Part shown: positions 8,292-18,201 of the stretch, one piece after another
Layout of the letters: every line of letters begins with the position of its first letter
Position numbering within the stretch: position 1 is the stretch's first letter
Assembly (NCBI GenBank): GCA_026874595.1
Contig: JAPPUL010000076.1
Span: 556,001 to 620,000, forward strand
Reading direction: 5' to 3'
DNA: 64,000 nucleotides
From: Sipunculus nudus
Lineage: Eukaryota > Annelida > Sipuncula > Golfingiida > Sipunculidae
Program-made: the position numbers and the translations under genes
The notes under the pieces: model-generated
Databases searched by the model: none
What the model was told of the DNA's origin: nothing
Seen by the model: the letters and a program-made list of their open reading frames with translations, nothing else

Positions 8292-9653
8292 ATGGGGGTA
8301 ATAAATAAAAAGGCAAGAGTGATTTGGAAGTTTATGTTTAGTATGCTGTTTGTTGTTGTGGTGTTTGGAGCAGGTAAGACGCAAGTGTATGGAGAAGATA
8401 GTAAGGCAGCATTGTTGCTTCGTGCAGAGAACGGAGATGTATATAAGGGTGGTGACAATAAATATTATATATCAAACGATCTTGGCATATATGTTGAGGC
8501 AATAGATAGAAATGGTGATGAGCCTGGGGTAGGTGTTGGTCAGATAGAAGTGAAAGTGGATGATGGCGAATTCATAAAATACTATAGAAATATAACAGAT
8601 AGGATATTTTTTGGAGGTTCAGGTGAGCATACAATGACCTATAGGGTAACAGATCGTCTTGGCAATAAGACTGGGGATGAAAAGCTGACTATAGTAATAG
8701 ACAGTGACAATCCCGTGGTAACTTTGGAATATAAGGTAACAGATGAAAATAAAAAGTCCTTCCAAAAGAATAATTTTATATATCTTCCCAAAGAAAACAG
8801 CATAAAGATTAATGCAGAAGACAGGGTGTCAGGGATAAAAAGTCTTTTGGTATCTAAAGACTCACGGGAATATGAACAGATGGAAAGCGGTAGTGAATTT
8901 AGCTTGAAGGAGGAGGGTGTAAATATAATAAAGGTGAAGGCTCAAGATAATGTAAGGAACGAATCGCCGTTATTAATTTATACATTTTATGTAGATGATA
9001 TAAAGCCAAGTATAGGAATAAAGACAAAATATGCGTTAATAGACGAGTTGCCTGCAGGGGATATGTCTAGGTATGGGAGAGGAGATGGAGATGGTGCTGA
9101 TGGAAGGGGGAGAAGAGATGGAAGAGATGGAGGGAAAGGAGATGGGGCTAATGGAGGTAAGGGGAAGGGAGTAGGAGCTTTTGATGCTACTGGGTCTGAG
9201 GGGGTTGAGGGGGTAGATGATAGTTTAAAAGACGTGGAGGCGGAAAAGGGGAAGAGAGGAGAGAAGGCGGAAGGTAGTGATGGTGTTAAGAGGGCTTTGC
9301 CGGTAGAGGAGATTAGTGTAGTAGGTTCTGCTATATTGCCTGGGAGTAGCGAATCGGGTGAGTCTGATGGGGGAAAGGTAAGGATGGTTAGAAAGTATAC
9401 GAATAAGAACAATGTATTAAATTTTGTAGTAACTGATGGGGAGAGTGGGCTTTCAAAGGTAGAATGGCGTATGAATGGAGGGGAGTGGAGGCCTTATGAA
9501 AATGATGCTATATCGCTTGAGGAGACAGGCGAAAATACAATAGAAGTAAGAGCCTATGACGAAGTAGGAAATTATAATATGAAGTCAATAACAGTGATCT
9601 TAGACGATCTTGCGCCGGAAATGCGTTTAAGGGTAATGAAAGACAGAGAGTAG
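8292..9653 (+). CDS. Exported Ig-like / OmpL47-type repeat protein
   Basis: A signal peptide is clear: basic KKARVIWK, then the hydrophobic stretch FMFSMLFVVVVFGAG, ending near residue 35. Three Ig-like or OmpL47-type units follow, at about 40-145, 146-245 and 380-445. They show recurring patterns such as GEHTMTYRVTDRLGNKT, EGVNIIKVKAQDNVRN and GENTIEVRAYDEVGN. Between units two and three (about 255-370) lies a Gly/Asp/Arg/Lys-rich low-complexity insert. OmpL47 in Leptospira is a surface-exposed outer-membrane protein, so periplasmic or surface exposure is expected here, possibly with adhesion. The protein ends just after the third unit, which starts another DDLAPEM boundary, so it may once have been longer. 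Confidence 0.7.
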   Translation: MGVINKKARVIWKFMFSMLFVVVVFGAGKTQVYGEDSKAALLLRAENGDVYKGGDNKYYISNDLGIYVEAIDRNGDEPGVGVGQIEVKVDDGEFIKYYRNITDRIFFGGSGEHTMTYRVTDRLGNKTGDEKLTIVIDSDNPVVTLEYKVTDENKKSFQKNNFIYLPKENSIKINAEDRVSGIKSLLVSKDSREYEQMESGSEFSLKEEGVNIIKVKAQDNVRNESPLLIYTFYVDDIKPSIGIKTKYALIDELPAGDMSRYGRGDGDGADGRGRRDGRDGGKGDGANGGKGKGVGAFDATGSEGVEGVDDSLKDVEAEKGKRGEKAEGSDGVKRALPVEEISVVGSAILPGSSESGESDGGKVRMVRKYTNKNNVLNFVVTDGESGLSKVEWRMNGGEWRPYENDAISLEETGENTIEVRAYDEVGNYNMKSITVILDDLAPEMRLRVMKDRE

Positions 9654-10071
9654 GCTTAGCTTTTGGAGAATGTAGATTTAAGCGAGTGAGATTTAAGGAT
9701 AATATAAATTATAAAATTGTTGGTAATATCAGGTGTTATGAGGATGTGGTAGGGCTTATGTAGATATTGAGGTAGAAAGAGAATGTATAAAGATGTGTTA
9801 TGAGAGTGTTGCAAGCTTGAGCGGGCTGCTTGTTAGAGTAGAGTGATTTAGATGCTTATGATGTAATTACTAGGAGGCGTTAAAGGGTAAGCATAGTAAG
9901 GTGAATGGGGTGTGAATGGTGAAGGTGAATGGGGTGCGAATGGATAAATGATGAATGGATAAATAAGGAAGTAAGGGTGAGGGGGTAAGGAGAGAAGGGA
10001 TATAGGAGAGGGATATAAAAGTAAAAAAAAAGACGAGTTAAAAATGGAAACTTAAATGAGGGATAGATAAA
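9654..10071. other. Intergenic region upstream of clpC with GTGAATGGGG repeats
   Basis: I see no gene, tRNA or riboswitch here. Between 9899 and 9970 the motif GTGAATGGGGTG is repeated with small changes, followed by GATGAATGGATAAAT-type units. The region is unusually G- and A-rich on the plus strand. No convincing -35/-10 pair for clpC is visible. Confidence 0.45.
9899..9966 (+). repeat. Degenerate GAATGG repeats upstream of clpC
   Basis: Short units built on GTGAATGG and GGATAAAT follow one another six to seven times. Two of them are the nearly identical GTGAATGGGGTGTGAATGG and GTGAATGGGGTGCGAATGG. The repeats lie about 105-170 bp before the clpC start. Confidence 0.65.
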
Positions 10072-12597
10072 ATGTTTGAAGATTTGACGCCAAGGGCGAA
10101 TAAGATAATACACATACTGGCCCAAGAGGAAGCAAAGAGATTAAATCATGATCAGCTTAGGCCTGAGCATATATTGTTAGGCTTGATACGAGATGGAGAT
10201 GGGATAGCAGTAAAGGCACTTATTAATCTGGGGATAGATTTAGGACAACTTAGGAGTGATGTAGAAATAGCGATAAAGAAGAGCAGTGGGACATTATTGT
10301 TGGGAGAGGTGCCGCCATCGCCACGGATAGAGAAGATATTAAAACTCAGTTCCTTGGAGGCAAGGAATTTAGGGCATACATATATAGGGACAGAGCATTT
10401 GTTGCTAGGCATATTGCGAGAAGAGAGTGGGACAGCAGCTTTAATACTTGAAAGCAAAGATATAAACATAGACAAGGTTCGCAATGAGATATTGCGTCTT
10501 TTGGGGCATACAGGTGTGTCTAAGTCAAAAACGAAGGTAAATGTAAAGACTCCGACATTGGATGAATTTGGCCGTGATTTAACCTTGCTAGCGCAAGAGA
10601 AGAAGCTTGATCCTGTGATAGGTCGAGAAGAGGAGATCGAGCGAGTGATACAGATATTAAGTCGTCGCAAGAAGAATAATCCGGTATTGATAGGGGAGCC
10701 TGGGGTAGGTAAGACGGCAATAGTTGAAGGGCTTGCTCAAAATATAGTGTATGGGAATATACCTGAACTATTAGTAAAAAAGCGGTTATTAACATTAGAT
10801 TTAGCATCGATAGTGGCGGGAACGAAGTATAGGGGAGAGTTTGAGGAGAGGCTGAAAAATATAATGAAGGAAATTAAGAAAGCAGATAATGTAATATTGT
10901 TTATAGATGAGCTGCATACTATAATTGGTGCAGGGGGGGCAGAAGGAGCAATAGATGCAGCAAACATGTTAAAGCCTTCGCTTGCCCGAGGAGAATTGCA
11001 ATGCATAGGAGCAACGACCTTAAACGAGTATAAGAAATATATAGAGCGGGACACAGCTTTAGAAAGGCGTTTTCAGCCTGTGGCGGTAAAGGAGCCTGGA
11101 GTAGAGGAGACGATATCGATATTAAATGGGCTTAAGAAAACGTACGAGGAGCATCACAAAGTCTTCTATACAGAAGAGAGTGTGAAAGCGGCAGCAAATC
11201 TATCACATAGATATATAAGCGATAGATATTTGCCAGACAAGGCGGTAGACTTAATAGACGAGGCAGGTGCAAAGGCGAGATTAAAGAATACCACGCGTCC
11301 GGAGAAGTTTTCCCAGTTATCGAAGGATATCGAGAAACTAGCAGATGCAAAAGATTCTTGTGTAAAGTCTCAAGATTACGAAAAAGCAGCAGAGATGCGA
11401 GACAAGGTGAATGAGCTTAAGAAGAAGCTAAAGGTGATGACAGAGAAATGGAAGGAAGAGGTTAGTGTTGATGTTACAAAGATAAGCTCAGAGGATATAG
11501 GAGAGATAATCTCGTTTACAACGGGAATACCGCTTAGTAGGATTAAGGAAGGGGAGTCAAAAAAGCTGCTTAAGATGGAAGAGGAGTTGCACAAGCGAGT
11601 TATAGGTCAGGAGGAGGCGGTGGGGGCGTTATCAAGGTCAATAAGGCGCAGTCGAATTGGCTTAAAATCTCGCAAACGTCCAACAGGTTCATTTGTGTTT
11701 CTAGGGCCAACAGGAGTGGGTAAGACTGAGCTTGCAAAGGCGTTATCAGAGTTTTTATTTGGCGATAAAGATGCGCTTATAAGGATAGACATGAGTGAGT
11801 TTATGGAACGGCATGCGGTATCACGTTTAGTGGGGGCACCTCCTGGGTATGTTGGTTATGATGAGGGGGGAGATTTGACGGAGAAAGTGCGAAGGCGCCC
11901 CTATAGTGTATTGTTGTTGGATGAGATAGAAAAAGCTCATGCTGATGTGTTTAATATATTGTTACAGATATTAGAAGAGGGACAGTTGTCAGATAATTTA
12001 GGACATGTAGTAGATTTTGCAAATACGGTAGTAATAATGACAAGTAATGTGGGAGCCCGAGAGATATCGAAGGATAGATATCTTGGGTTTTCAAATAGTG
12101 CGGAGGAAGGAGAAGAACAAGGCTTTGAGAAGTTAAAAAGCCGAGCAACGAATGAGTTACGGAAGGTATTCAATCCAGAATTCTTGAATCGAGTAGATGA
12201 CATAATAGTATTCCACTCACTGCAAAAGGGTCATATAAGAAAGATAGTAGATGTTATGCTTCAGGAGGTATACGAGCTTTTAAAAACAAAGAATGTAAAG
12301 CTTTATGTAGAGGAGGAAGTTAAGGATTATTTGGCAGAACACGGGTATGATAAAAAATATGGAGCAAGGCCTTTGAGGCGAACTATCCAGAGGCTATTGG
12401 AGGATGAGCTATCGAATAAGCTGCTTGAAGAAGTGTTTAAGGAAGGAGATAGTATACGAGTATATATAGCAAAAGACGAGACAGGGCAGAAGAAGTTAGA
12501 ATTCATATTAGACAGTAGGGGAGGAGGAGGCACATCTGGGGACGGAGAAGAGAATAAAGGAGGGGATTCAAATAAGGAGGAAGTGGTGTTGGCGTAG
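10072..12597 (+). CDS. clpC: ATP-dependent Clp protease ATP-binding subunit ClpC
   Basis: This is a cytoplasmic AAA+ unfoldase that feeds substrates to ClpP. Two N-terminal Clp-N repeats cover residues 1-145. The first AAA domain has Walker A GEPGVGKT at about 208-215 and Walker [11 protein letters not shown]. Then comes an M-type linker with a UVR motif ([18 protein letters not shown]), which separates ClpC from ClpB and ClpA. The second AAA domain has Walker A GPTGVGKT at about 545-552 and Walker [11 protein letters not shown], and a C-terminal D2-small domain follows. The length of 841 is normal. The last ~25 residues are a Gly/Glu/Asn-rich tail beyond the conserved end. No mcsA, mcsB or ctsR is adjacent. 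The gene is followed 29 bp later by the ExbB-like gene. Confidence 0.95.
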   Translation: MFEDLTPRANKIIHILAQEEAKRLNHDQLRPEHILLGLIRDGDGIAVKALINLGIDLGQLRSDVEIAIKKSSGTLLLGEVPPSPRIEKILKLSSLEARNLGHTYIGTEHLLLGILREESGTAALILESKDINIDKVRNEILRLLGHTGVSKSKTKVNVKTPTLDEFGRDLTLLAQEKKLDPVIGREEEIERVIQILSRRKKNNPVLIGEPGVGKTAIVEGLAQNIVYGNIPELLVKKRLLTLDLASIVAGTKYRGEFEERLKNIMKEIKKADNVILFIDELHTIIGAGGAEGAIDAANMLKPSLARGELQCIGATTLNEYKKYIERDTALERRFQPVAVKEPGVEETISILNGLKKTYEEHHKVFYTEESVKAAANLSHRYISDRYLPDKAVDLIDEAGAKARLKNTTRPEKFSQLSKDIEKLADAKDSCVKSQDYEKAAEMRDKVNELKKKLKVMTEKWKEEVSVDVTKISSEDIGEIISFTTGIPLSRIKEGESKKLLKMEEELHKRVIGQEEAVGALSRSIRRSRIGLKSRKRPTGSFVFLGPTGVGKTELAKALSEFLFGDKDALIRIDMSEFMERHAVSRLVGAPPGYVGYDEGGDLTEKVRRRPYSVLLLDEIEKAHADVFNILLQILEEGQLSDNLGHVVDFANTVVIMTSNVGAREISKDRYLGFSNSAEEGEEQGFEKLKSRATNELRKVFNPEFLNRVDDIIVFHSLQKGHIRKIVDVMLQEVYELLKTKNVKLYVEEEVKDYLAEHGYDKKYGARPLRRTIQRLLEDELSNKLLEEVFKEGDSIRVYIAKDETGQKKLEFILDSRGGGGTSGDGEENKGGDSNKEEVVLA

Positions 12598-12626
12598 GCG
12601 GGTAGTAATTTGGAATAAAAAAGGCG

Positions 12627-13268
12627 ATGTACGATATAGTAGAAGGGGTAAATGTAATAATATTGATAATAGGATTATTGTCGATATTATCTTTAGGTCT
12701 TTTTCTAGATAGGTTTTTAAGGATATTGAATCTTGAGCGAGAGAATCGAAATTTTTTTAGAGGGCTTAGAGAGCAGGAGGTAGTGCAATTAAGGGATATA
12801 ATGGGTATGATGGAAAGGGGAGATAATCATGATGTTATTGTAAAGGGTAATAAGATATTTAGTTTAGAGGTGTTTGAGGATTTGTTGGGATTGGGGGATT
12901 CACACAAAGATCATAGGAGAAGATTAGAATATATAGAAGAGAGTATAGGTAGTAAGATGTTGAAGGAGGAGGGTCGGGTATCATATATAGGGACGATAGC
13001 AAGTATAGCCCCTTTATTGGGTTTACTTGGGACAGTATTGGGGATGATAGATGCACTTCAGGTGATGGAATATGAGATACGATCAGGAGGGACAGAGTAC
13101 ACGGAAGGGTTATTGAATGGGATGTGGACGGCGTTATCTACGACAGCAGCAGGTTTAATAGTAGCCATACCGTCTCTTACGGTATATAATTATTTAATGG
13201 ATAGGCTAAATAAGTTTGGAGTATATGTAAAGCTTGAAATAATAAAGGTGCTTGATAGGGTTAAGTAG
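12627..13268 (+). CDS. MotA/TolQ/ExbB proton channel family protein
   Basis: The 213-residue protein has one membrane helix at about 8-28 and a cytoplasmic loop. Two closely spaced helices follow, around 120-140 (IASIAPLLGLLGTVLGMIDAL) and 165-190 (GMWTALSTTAAGLIVAIPSLTVYNY). The LLGTVLGM and TTAAGLIVAIP motifs are the family signature. ExbB/TolQ proteins use the proton gradient to drive TonB-type or Tol envelope machines together with an ExbD/TolR partner. No ExbD-like ORF is recognisable downstream. A MotA role is less likely, given the short loop and absence of MotB. It lies 29 bp after clpC and may be co-transcribed. Confidence 0.85.
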   Translation: MYDIVEGVNVIILIIGLLSILSLGLFLDRFLRILNLERENRNFFRGLREQEVVQLRDIMGMMERGDNHDVIVKGNKIFSLEVFEDLLGLGDSHKDHRRRLEYIEESIGSKMLKEEGRVSYIGTIASIAPLLGLLGTVLGMIDALQVMEYEIRSGGTEYTEGLLNGMWTALSTTAAGLIVAIPSLTVYNYLMDRLNKFGVYVKLEIIKVLDRVK

Positions 13269-13461
13269 TATAAGACTTTAATATAAATTAATGGGTAGAA
13301 AGGTAATTGATTAAAAGGTAATTTATTAACTGAAAAGATATTATATTTATATAGAATATATAGAGGCTGTTAGAAGTGTATGAGAATGAGTAAAGGATTG
13401 TAGGAAGAAGGGAGAGGGTGAGAGGGTGAGAGGGAGGAATAATAAAAGGTGGGGTGTTGAT
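13269..13461. other. Gap between the ExbB-like gene and a small ORF
   Basis: The first part is AT-rich. It is followed by a purine-rich stretch at about 13400-13440 with three GGGTGAGA-type units. I see no ExbD remnant in any frame. Confidence 0.4.
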
Positions 13462-13674
13462 ATGATATCGAGTGGAGATATAGTAGAGCCAACAGATAAT
13501 TTGTATAAAGAAGGGAATATAATAAATAAGCATACCTATAAGAGAAAACGCAATAGAGGGAAGGGAGAAGGATTTAGTAGAGAAAAGAGTCAGATAAAAG
13601 ATCCTATAAAGAGCGATAAAGGTTTGGAAGGAGATGATGACCTAGTTGGGAAGATAGTAGATGTTGAGGTATAG
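13462..13674 (+). CDS. Small charged protein of unknown function
   Basis: ATG 13462 has AAGGTGGGG about 6-8 nt upstream and opens a 70-residue frame. A GTG at 13426 would lengthen it by 12 residues. The product starts MISSGDIVEPTDNLYKEGN and is very rich in Lys, Arg, Glu and Asp (KRKRNRGKGEG). It ends DDLVGKIVDVEV. There is no membrane helix, signal peptide or cysteine. It sits where exbD would be expected but bears no resemblance to ExbD. It is plausible as a real gene because of the good ribosome-binding site and codon use, but I do not recognise it. Confidence 0.4.
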   Translation: MISSGDIVEPTDNLYKEGNIINKHTYKRKRNRGKGEGFSREKSQIKDPIKSDKGLEGDDDLVGKIVDVEV

Positions 13675-13734
13675 GTTAGAAGGGATTAAAGTAGATTTTA
13701 TAAAGTATGTAAAAAGTATGTTAAGGGAGTATTT

Positions 13735-14784
13735 ATGTCAAAAGTTATAAATATTGTAGTAAGTGTTTTATTTGTATTATTGCTGGTTATAACTACTTTT
13801 GGGCTTGGGAAGGATAAGGATGTTAATGAGGATGGTAATGATAAGGAAGAGAAGACATCGCAAGAAGGGCAAGGAGGGCGAGGGTTTGGTAGTAAAAGAA
13901 TAAGCGATGCTGAGGCAAGATATATAGATTTTAATATTAGACTTAAAAAGCTATTGACTGTAGATGTGTATGAGAACGTAGAAAGAATACGAAAAGGAGA
14001 TACAAAGTATCTTAGAAGTCAGGATTATGGGGCTTTTAAAGGATTTGTTGCTGCGTTAACTAATGTATCTAAGAATCTAGAAGGAATGGATTCACTAGAT
14101 ATACTTTTACAAACGGGTCAGAAGGTAGGGATAGTAAAGGCGTTTGTTGCAGGATTATATAATAAGGATCCACGAGTAAGGATATCTTGTGCTCTTGTAT
14201 TGCATGAAATGCTGCAGTTTCTAAATAATGTTAAAGTGCCTAAGGATAAGGGGGCCATACGTGATTTAATAATAAAGCGTCATGAATATGTGTATAATAG
14301 TATATTGCTAGATATGCATCCTAGAGTAAGGGAAGTATGGTATTTTGAAACAGTTGATAAGAGGCAATATAATACGGTAGATTTTGCAACAGGTGCTCTA
14401 ATAAATAAGAATGTGTATAAAGTAATAGATCAACTGGACTTACTAGTGATAAGAAATATAGCATTAGAGAAGTTAAAATCAGGAGATATAAAGACAGAAG
14501 ATTTTAAGGGTAGATTAAATGTTCGAATCTTTAAGTCTTTTTCTGATAAGCTTGATAAAGAGGATGTTCCCCCGTTGGTATATCTTGAAAATGCAAATGT
14601 GATATTGATAAATAGTTTGAAATATAAGAGTAAGCATGTTAGGTCTCGTGCTGCAAGTTTACTAGTTAAGATGTATTATGATCCTAAAACTCCAAATAGA
14701 ATAAAGCATACAATAAATAAGGCAAAAAAAGAAAATAAGGTATTAGAAGCTAAATTTAAGGATTATGTAAAGAGGTCCGCCTAG
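13735..14784 (+). CDS. Membrane-anchored or exported helical-repeat protein of unknown function
   Basis: The start has a hydrophobic helix (IVVSVLFVLLLVITTFGLG, residues 6-26) that is either a signal peptide without an obvious cleavage site or an anchor. A charged Gly/Glu/Asp linker follows (27-60). The rest is alpha-helical with HEAT-like stretches, for example NKDPRVRISCALVLHEML and SKHVRSRAASLLVKMYYD. This suggests a periplasmic scaffold. I do not recognise a named family. Its last 29 bp overlap the end of the convergent exonuclease gene. It may belong with the ExbB-like gene upstream, but there is a gap of about 465 bp with only the small ORF in between. Confidence 0.6.
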   Translation: MSKVINIVVSVLFVLLLVITTFGLGKDKDVNEDGNDKEEKTSQEGQGGRGFGSKRISDAEARYIDFNIRLKKLLTVDVYENVERIRKGDTKYLRSQDYGAFKGFVAALTNVSKNLEGMDSLDILLQTGQKVGIVKAFVAGLYNKDPRVRISCALVLHEMLQFLNNVKVPKDKGAIRDLIIKRHEYVYNSILLDMHPRVREVWYFETVDKRQYNTVDFATGALINKNVYKVIDQLDLLVIRNIALEKLKSGDIKTEDFKGRLNVRIFKSFSDKLDKEDVPPLVYLENANVILINSLKYKSKHVRSRAASLLVKMYYDPKTPNRIKHTINKAKKENKVLEAKFKDYVKRSA

Positions 14785-16843
14785 AATATTCTCCAATTAA
14801 AGAATCCGTTAGAGTATTTACTTTCTTTATAGAGAGAAGTATTTTTTTACCCGGTTCAATATATGTATCTTTATCAAAGATTAATGTTTCTGTCAGAATA
14901 TCATCTAATTCAGCATAGTACGCTCCTGTAAGTTTTCTTATAATAGTAGCTTCAAATAGCCTGTTTGGGTTATCCCTAAGTTCTTGTTGAATATATTTAA
15001 GGGACCAAAATCGAGTACTTTCTTTTTCAATTTCCTTTATTTTCTTTATGGACTCTTCAGTATTAGCAATAATAGATAAAATATCATTTGAAGAATAGAA
15101 TGGTTTTCCCTGTGATATGAATGTAGTTACTTGTCTTTGTACAACGAGATCATGATATCTTCTTATAGGTGATGTAGATTGCAGATAAGATGAGAGTCCC
15201 AAAGCGAAATGGTTTGCCGGATGTGTAGTGACCTCAGATTTTCTCATCTTTTTCATTTCTTCTAAGAGAGAGTATCTGTTTTTACGTATTTCATCATTAA
15301 GCACTATAGGGGTTGAAGGAGGTTCTTGAAAAAAGAATATTGCTGGTATATTGTTAGTAATACAAAATTCAGAGCATGTATGATTTGCAAGTATCATAAA
15401 CTCTTTAACAATGGTATCAGACTTAAGCCCTCGTTCTATCTTTCGTATGCTAATTTCTTCTTTATCCAAACTAATTTTTATATCAGGAGTTTCAAAGTCA
15501 ACAGCACCATGTGAAACTCGTCTTTTATTAAGAGTAGTTGCAATATTAAAGAGGAGATTAAATACCTCATGATTAGAAGTCTTATCATTAATAATTTTAT
15601 TAACCTCAGCATAACTTAGATTAACATCAACTTCTACTAACGACAGGCATATCTCACCTTCCACAAAACTAAAATCCTTATCAAAAGTCATCATAAAAGA
15701 AAGGACAGGGGATGTTTTATTAGCTTTTAGACTAAGAATACCCTCTGATAACCTTTCCGGGAATAGAGGAACTGTGTATTCAGGTAAGTATAGAGTCATG
15801 CGCCTTTTAAAAGCTTCTTTATCTAATCTTGAATTAGGTAATATAAAATATGATACATCAGTTATATGCACTCCAATTGTATATGAATCTTCTTTAATCT
15901 CAACGCTTAATGCATCATCATAATCAAGGGTTGAGCTATCATCTATTGTGAATGTAAAAAGATCTCTTAAGTCTTTTCTAAAAGGTTCTCCATTTAACTC
16001 AAAAGGCTTTATTTGCTTTGCCTCAAGCATCACATTCTCATCAAAGTGTTTTGGTATATTATATTTCAGTAAGTTTATATTTTCGTTTTCGTTTAATATT
16101 TCAAGCTTTATCATAAACGCCAACAGCCCATCAAGATTATTTGGCAATTTTAGTTTCGCTTGTTCTTTAATCTCTTCCATAAGGCTTTTAGCAACATCTT
16201 TCTTTGCAAATCCGTCTCTTAGTATAACATATTGTTTTAGTGGCTCAATAAACTTTTTTACATAGATTGGGATAGGAAGCAATTCTTTGCTATAGTCTTT
16301 TGCAATAAAATCCTTTAGCCACTTTAGGGCTTTTTCCTTTTCCATTCCTCTTATCAGTTCGTTCTCTTTTCTAATCTCAAGTTCTTTTAACTCTTGTTGG
16401 ACTTGTTTTTCTTCTTTAGGATAATAATTTTCATGCTTTAATCTAAAATAGGTTGTATTTTTGGATAGGGCCAAAGCCATTGCAAAAGCATTTTCATTTG
16501 CTTGGCCTTGTGAAAAGTATAGTTCGGACAAGTCTTTATAAGAATATCCTGCATCGTCTTTTTCTTTATATAGCAGATAATAAAGCTCATCTAAATCTAT
16601 TTGGGTTGATATCTTTTCAAGTGACTTGCGGACTTCTTTTATCTGTTTTGCGATCTCATGATCTTTTATCTTTATATTAACTAACTTGTTAAGATATAAT
16701 TTTATCTTTTCTTTATTTAATGTTTCTTTGTTATTTTCTTCAGATAGGATTAGAATCTTATCCTTCTTTTCATCTAATATCGCACCTAGGTATAACTTGT
16801 TCTTCTCTCTATATGCTATAATAGTTCCAGGATTTGTTGACAT
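14756..16843 (-). CDS. RNase II/R family 3'-5' exoribonuclease
   Basis: The RNB catalytic domain is clear: DLFTFTIDDSSTLDYDDALSVE near residue 300 carries the Asp cluster that binds Mg2+. Later come GVHITDVSYFI, LPEYTVPLFPERLSEGILSLK and STSPIRRYHDLVVQRQV. The N-terminal 280 residues are helical and divergent. The C-terminus has a short beta-rich domain (ATIIRKLTGAYYAELDDI) in the S1 position. At 695 residues it lies between typical RNase II and RNase R. Its role would be RNA turnover in the cytoplasm. It is the last gene of a minus-strand group that starts with two TPR genes and aroA. Its 3' end overlaps the convergent gene by 29 bp. Confidence 0.85.
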   Translation of the reverse strand: MSTNPGTIIAYREKNKLYLGAILDEKKDKILILSEENNKETLNKEKIKLYLNKLVNIKIKDHEIAKQIKEVRKSLEKISTQIDLDELYYLLYKEKDDAGYSYKDLSELYFSQGQANENAFAMALALSKNTTYFRLKHENYYPKEEKQVQQELKELEIRKENELIRGMEKEKALKWLKDFIAKDYSKELLPIPIYVKKFIEPLKQYVILRDGFAKKDVAKSLMEEIKEQAKLKLPNNLDGLLAFMIKLEILNENENINLLKYNIPKHFDENVMLEAKQIKPFELNGEPFRKDLRDLFTFTIDDSSTLDYDDALSVEIKEDSYTIGVHITDVSYFILPNSRLDKEAFKRRMTLYLPEYTVPLFPERLSEGILSLKANKTSPVLSFMMTFDKDFSFVEGEICLSLVEVDVNLSYAEVNKIINDKTSNHEVFNLLFNIATTLNKRRVSHGAVDFETPDIKISLDKEEISIRKIERGLKSDTIVKEFMILANHTCSEFCITNNIPAIFFFQEPPSTPIVLNDEIRKNRYSLLEEMKKMRKSEVTTHPANHFALGLSSYLQSTSPIRRYHDLVVQRQVTTFISQGKPFYSSNDILSIIANTEESIKKIKEIEKESTRFWSLKYIQQELRDNPNRLFEATIIRKLTGAYYAELDDILTETLIFDKDTYIEPGKKILLSIKKVNTLTDSLIGEYSRRTSLHNP

Positions 16844-16867
16844 TATATAAAGACTAATCTCTTTTGC

Positions 16868-18169
16868 TTATGTTATCTTTTTAAGATAATCAAAATACTC
16901 AGGAAAGGTTTTAGTTACACAATTTGCATCTTTTATTATAATATTAGGTATTTTTAGGCCTGCAAGGGAAAAAGACATTGCCATACGGTGATCATCGTAT
17001 GTTTCTATAGTTGCACCATGATACTTCTTTTGTGGAATGATAGTGATAGAATCCTGTCCCTCAACTACTCCTGCTCCAAGCTTTATAAGCTCATTGTTTA
17101 ATGCTTTAAGTCTATCCGTCTCTTTTATTCGCATATTATATACGTTCTTTATATGTGTTTTCCCTTCTGCAAATAAGGCAATAACACAAAGTGTTTGTAC
17201 CACATCTGATATGTCATGCATATCTACATCTATGCCTCTTAGTCTCTTTTTATCTGTTTTGGATACCTCGACCCAATTAGGACCGATAACTACTTTACAA
17301 CCCATAGTCTCAAGCAAATTAAGTAATCTTATATCCCCCTGTTTTGTGTCATTCTTTATATTGTTTACCCTTATCCGCCCATTTGTTATCGCTGCTGCTC
17401 CAAAAAAATAAGATGCATTTGATACATCTCCTTCAATTGTGTAATCTTCTATTCCTTTATATTCTTGACCGCCTGATATTATATAGCGACTATAGTCCTC
17501 TCGTTCGTATTCTATTCCAAAATCATTCATTAGATTCAAAGTTAAATCTATATACGGTTTAGACACTTGCTTACCTATAACTTCTATATCAATCCCATTT
17601 TTGGTATAAGGACCAACTAGTAGTAGTGCAGATAAATATTGGCTGCTTAATCGTCCAGACAATTTTGTTTTACCTCCCAAAAGCATCCCCCGACCATTAA
17701 CCTGTATAGGAGGCATAGCGTTAGTTTTTAAATAATCTATATCAGCTCCAAGTAGTTTTAACGCCTCGACCAAATCTCCTATTGGTCTTTGCTCCATACG
17801 AGCGTTCCCAGTAATCGTATATTCTCCTTTTCCTAAAGCGGTTAAAGCTGTTAGAAAACGTATACCTGTTCCTGCATTGCCAAGATATAGTTTAGCTTTA
17901 GAATTGCTTATTTTACCAGAGGCCCCTAATATCCTGATCTCAGATAATTGCTCATTAGATTTTATGTTTATTCCAAGTAGTTTTAACGCCTTTTGTACGT
18001 ATATGGTATCATCGCTAAATAAGGCATTTTTAAGGTGTGTTGCGCCTTTGGCAAGGCTTGCCAGTACTAAAGTTCGGTTTGTTATACTTTTTGAGCCAGG
18101 CATAGCAATTTCGCCCTCTGCTCTATTTGTTGGTTTTATTTCTATTTCTTGATTACTTGCATTTGGCAT
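16868..18169 (-). CDS. aroA: 3-phosphoshikimate 1-carboxyvinyltransferase (EPSP synthase)
   Basis: The enzyme joins phosphoenolpyruvate to shikimate-3-phosphate, the sixth step of the shikimate pathway. Visible are AMPGSKSITNRTLVLASLAKG (Lys and Ser-Lys of the substrate site) and LGNAGTGIRFLTAL. ARMEQRPIGDLVEAL, the Asp motif MHDISDVVQTL, RIKETDRL and the C-terminal YDDHRMAMSFSLAGL follow. In the PEP loop NAGT is followed by GIRFL rather than AMRPL of E. coli, closer to the fungal AROM pattern. The open frame extends upstream to GTG 18205, but that codon lies inside a perfect palindrome. ATG 18169 (MPNASNQEIEIKP) is therefore my preferred start, although its ribosome-binding site is weak. The rnb-type gene follows 24 bp downstream. 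Confidence 0.9.
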   Translation of the reverse strand: MPNASNQEIEIKPTNRAEGEIAMPGSKSITNRTLVLASLAKGATHLKNALFSDDTIYVQKALKLLGINIKSNEQLSEIRILGASGKISNSKAKLYLGNAGTGIRFLTALTALGKGEYTITGNARMEQRPIGDLVEALKLLGADIDYLKTNAMPPIQVNGRGMLLGGKTKLSGRLSSQYLSALLLVGPYTKNGIDIEVIGKQVSKPYIDLTLNLMNDFGIEYEREDYSRYIISGGQEYKGIEDYTIEGDVSNASYFFGAAAITNGRIRVNNIKNDTKQGDIRLLNLLETMGCKVVIGPNWVEVSKTDKKRLRGIDVDMHDISDVVQTLCVIALFAEGKTHIKNVYNMRIKETDRLKALNNELIKLGAGVVEGQDSITIIPQKKYHGATIETYDDHRMAMSFSLAGLKIPNIIIKDANCVTKTFPEYFDYLKKIT

Positions 18170-18201
18170 ACTCTGACTTTGATTAGATATTAGACATAGA
18201 C

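Noticed and set aside
10152-12533. Several long open frames on the minus strand inside clpC
   Set aside because: They are antisense to a well-conserved gene, have Ser/Pro/Leu-rich translations typical of reversed purine-rich coding sequence, and lack ribosome-binding sites.
13269-13734. ExbD pseudogene
   Set aside because: No membrane helix or ExbD-like motif (such as a PLVD-type start) in any frame, so no remnant can be claimed.
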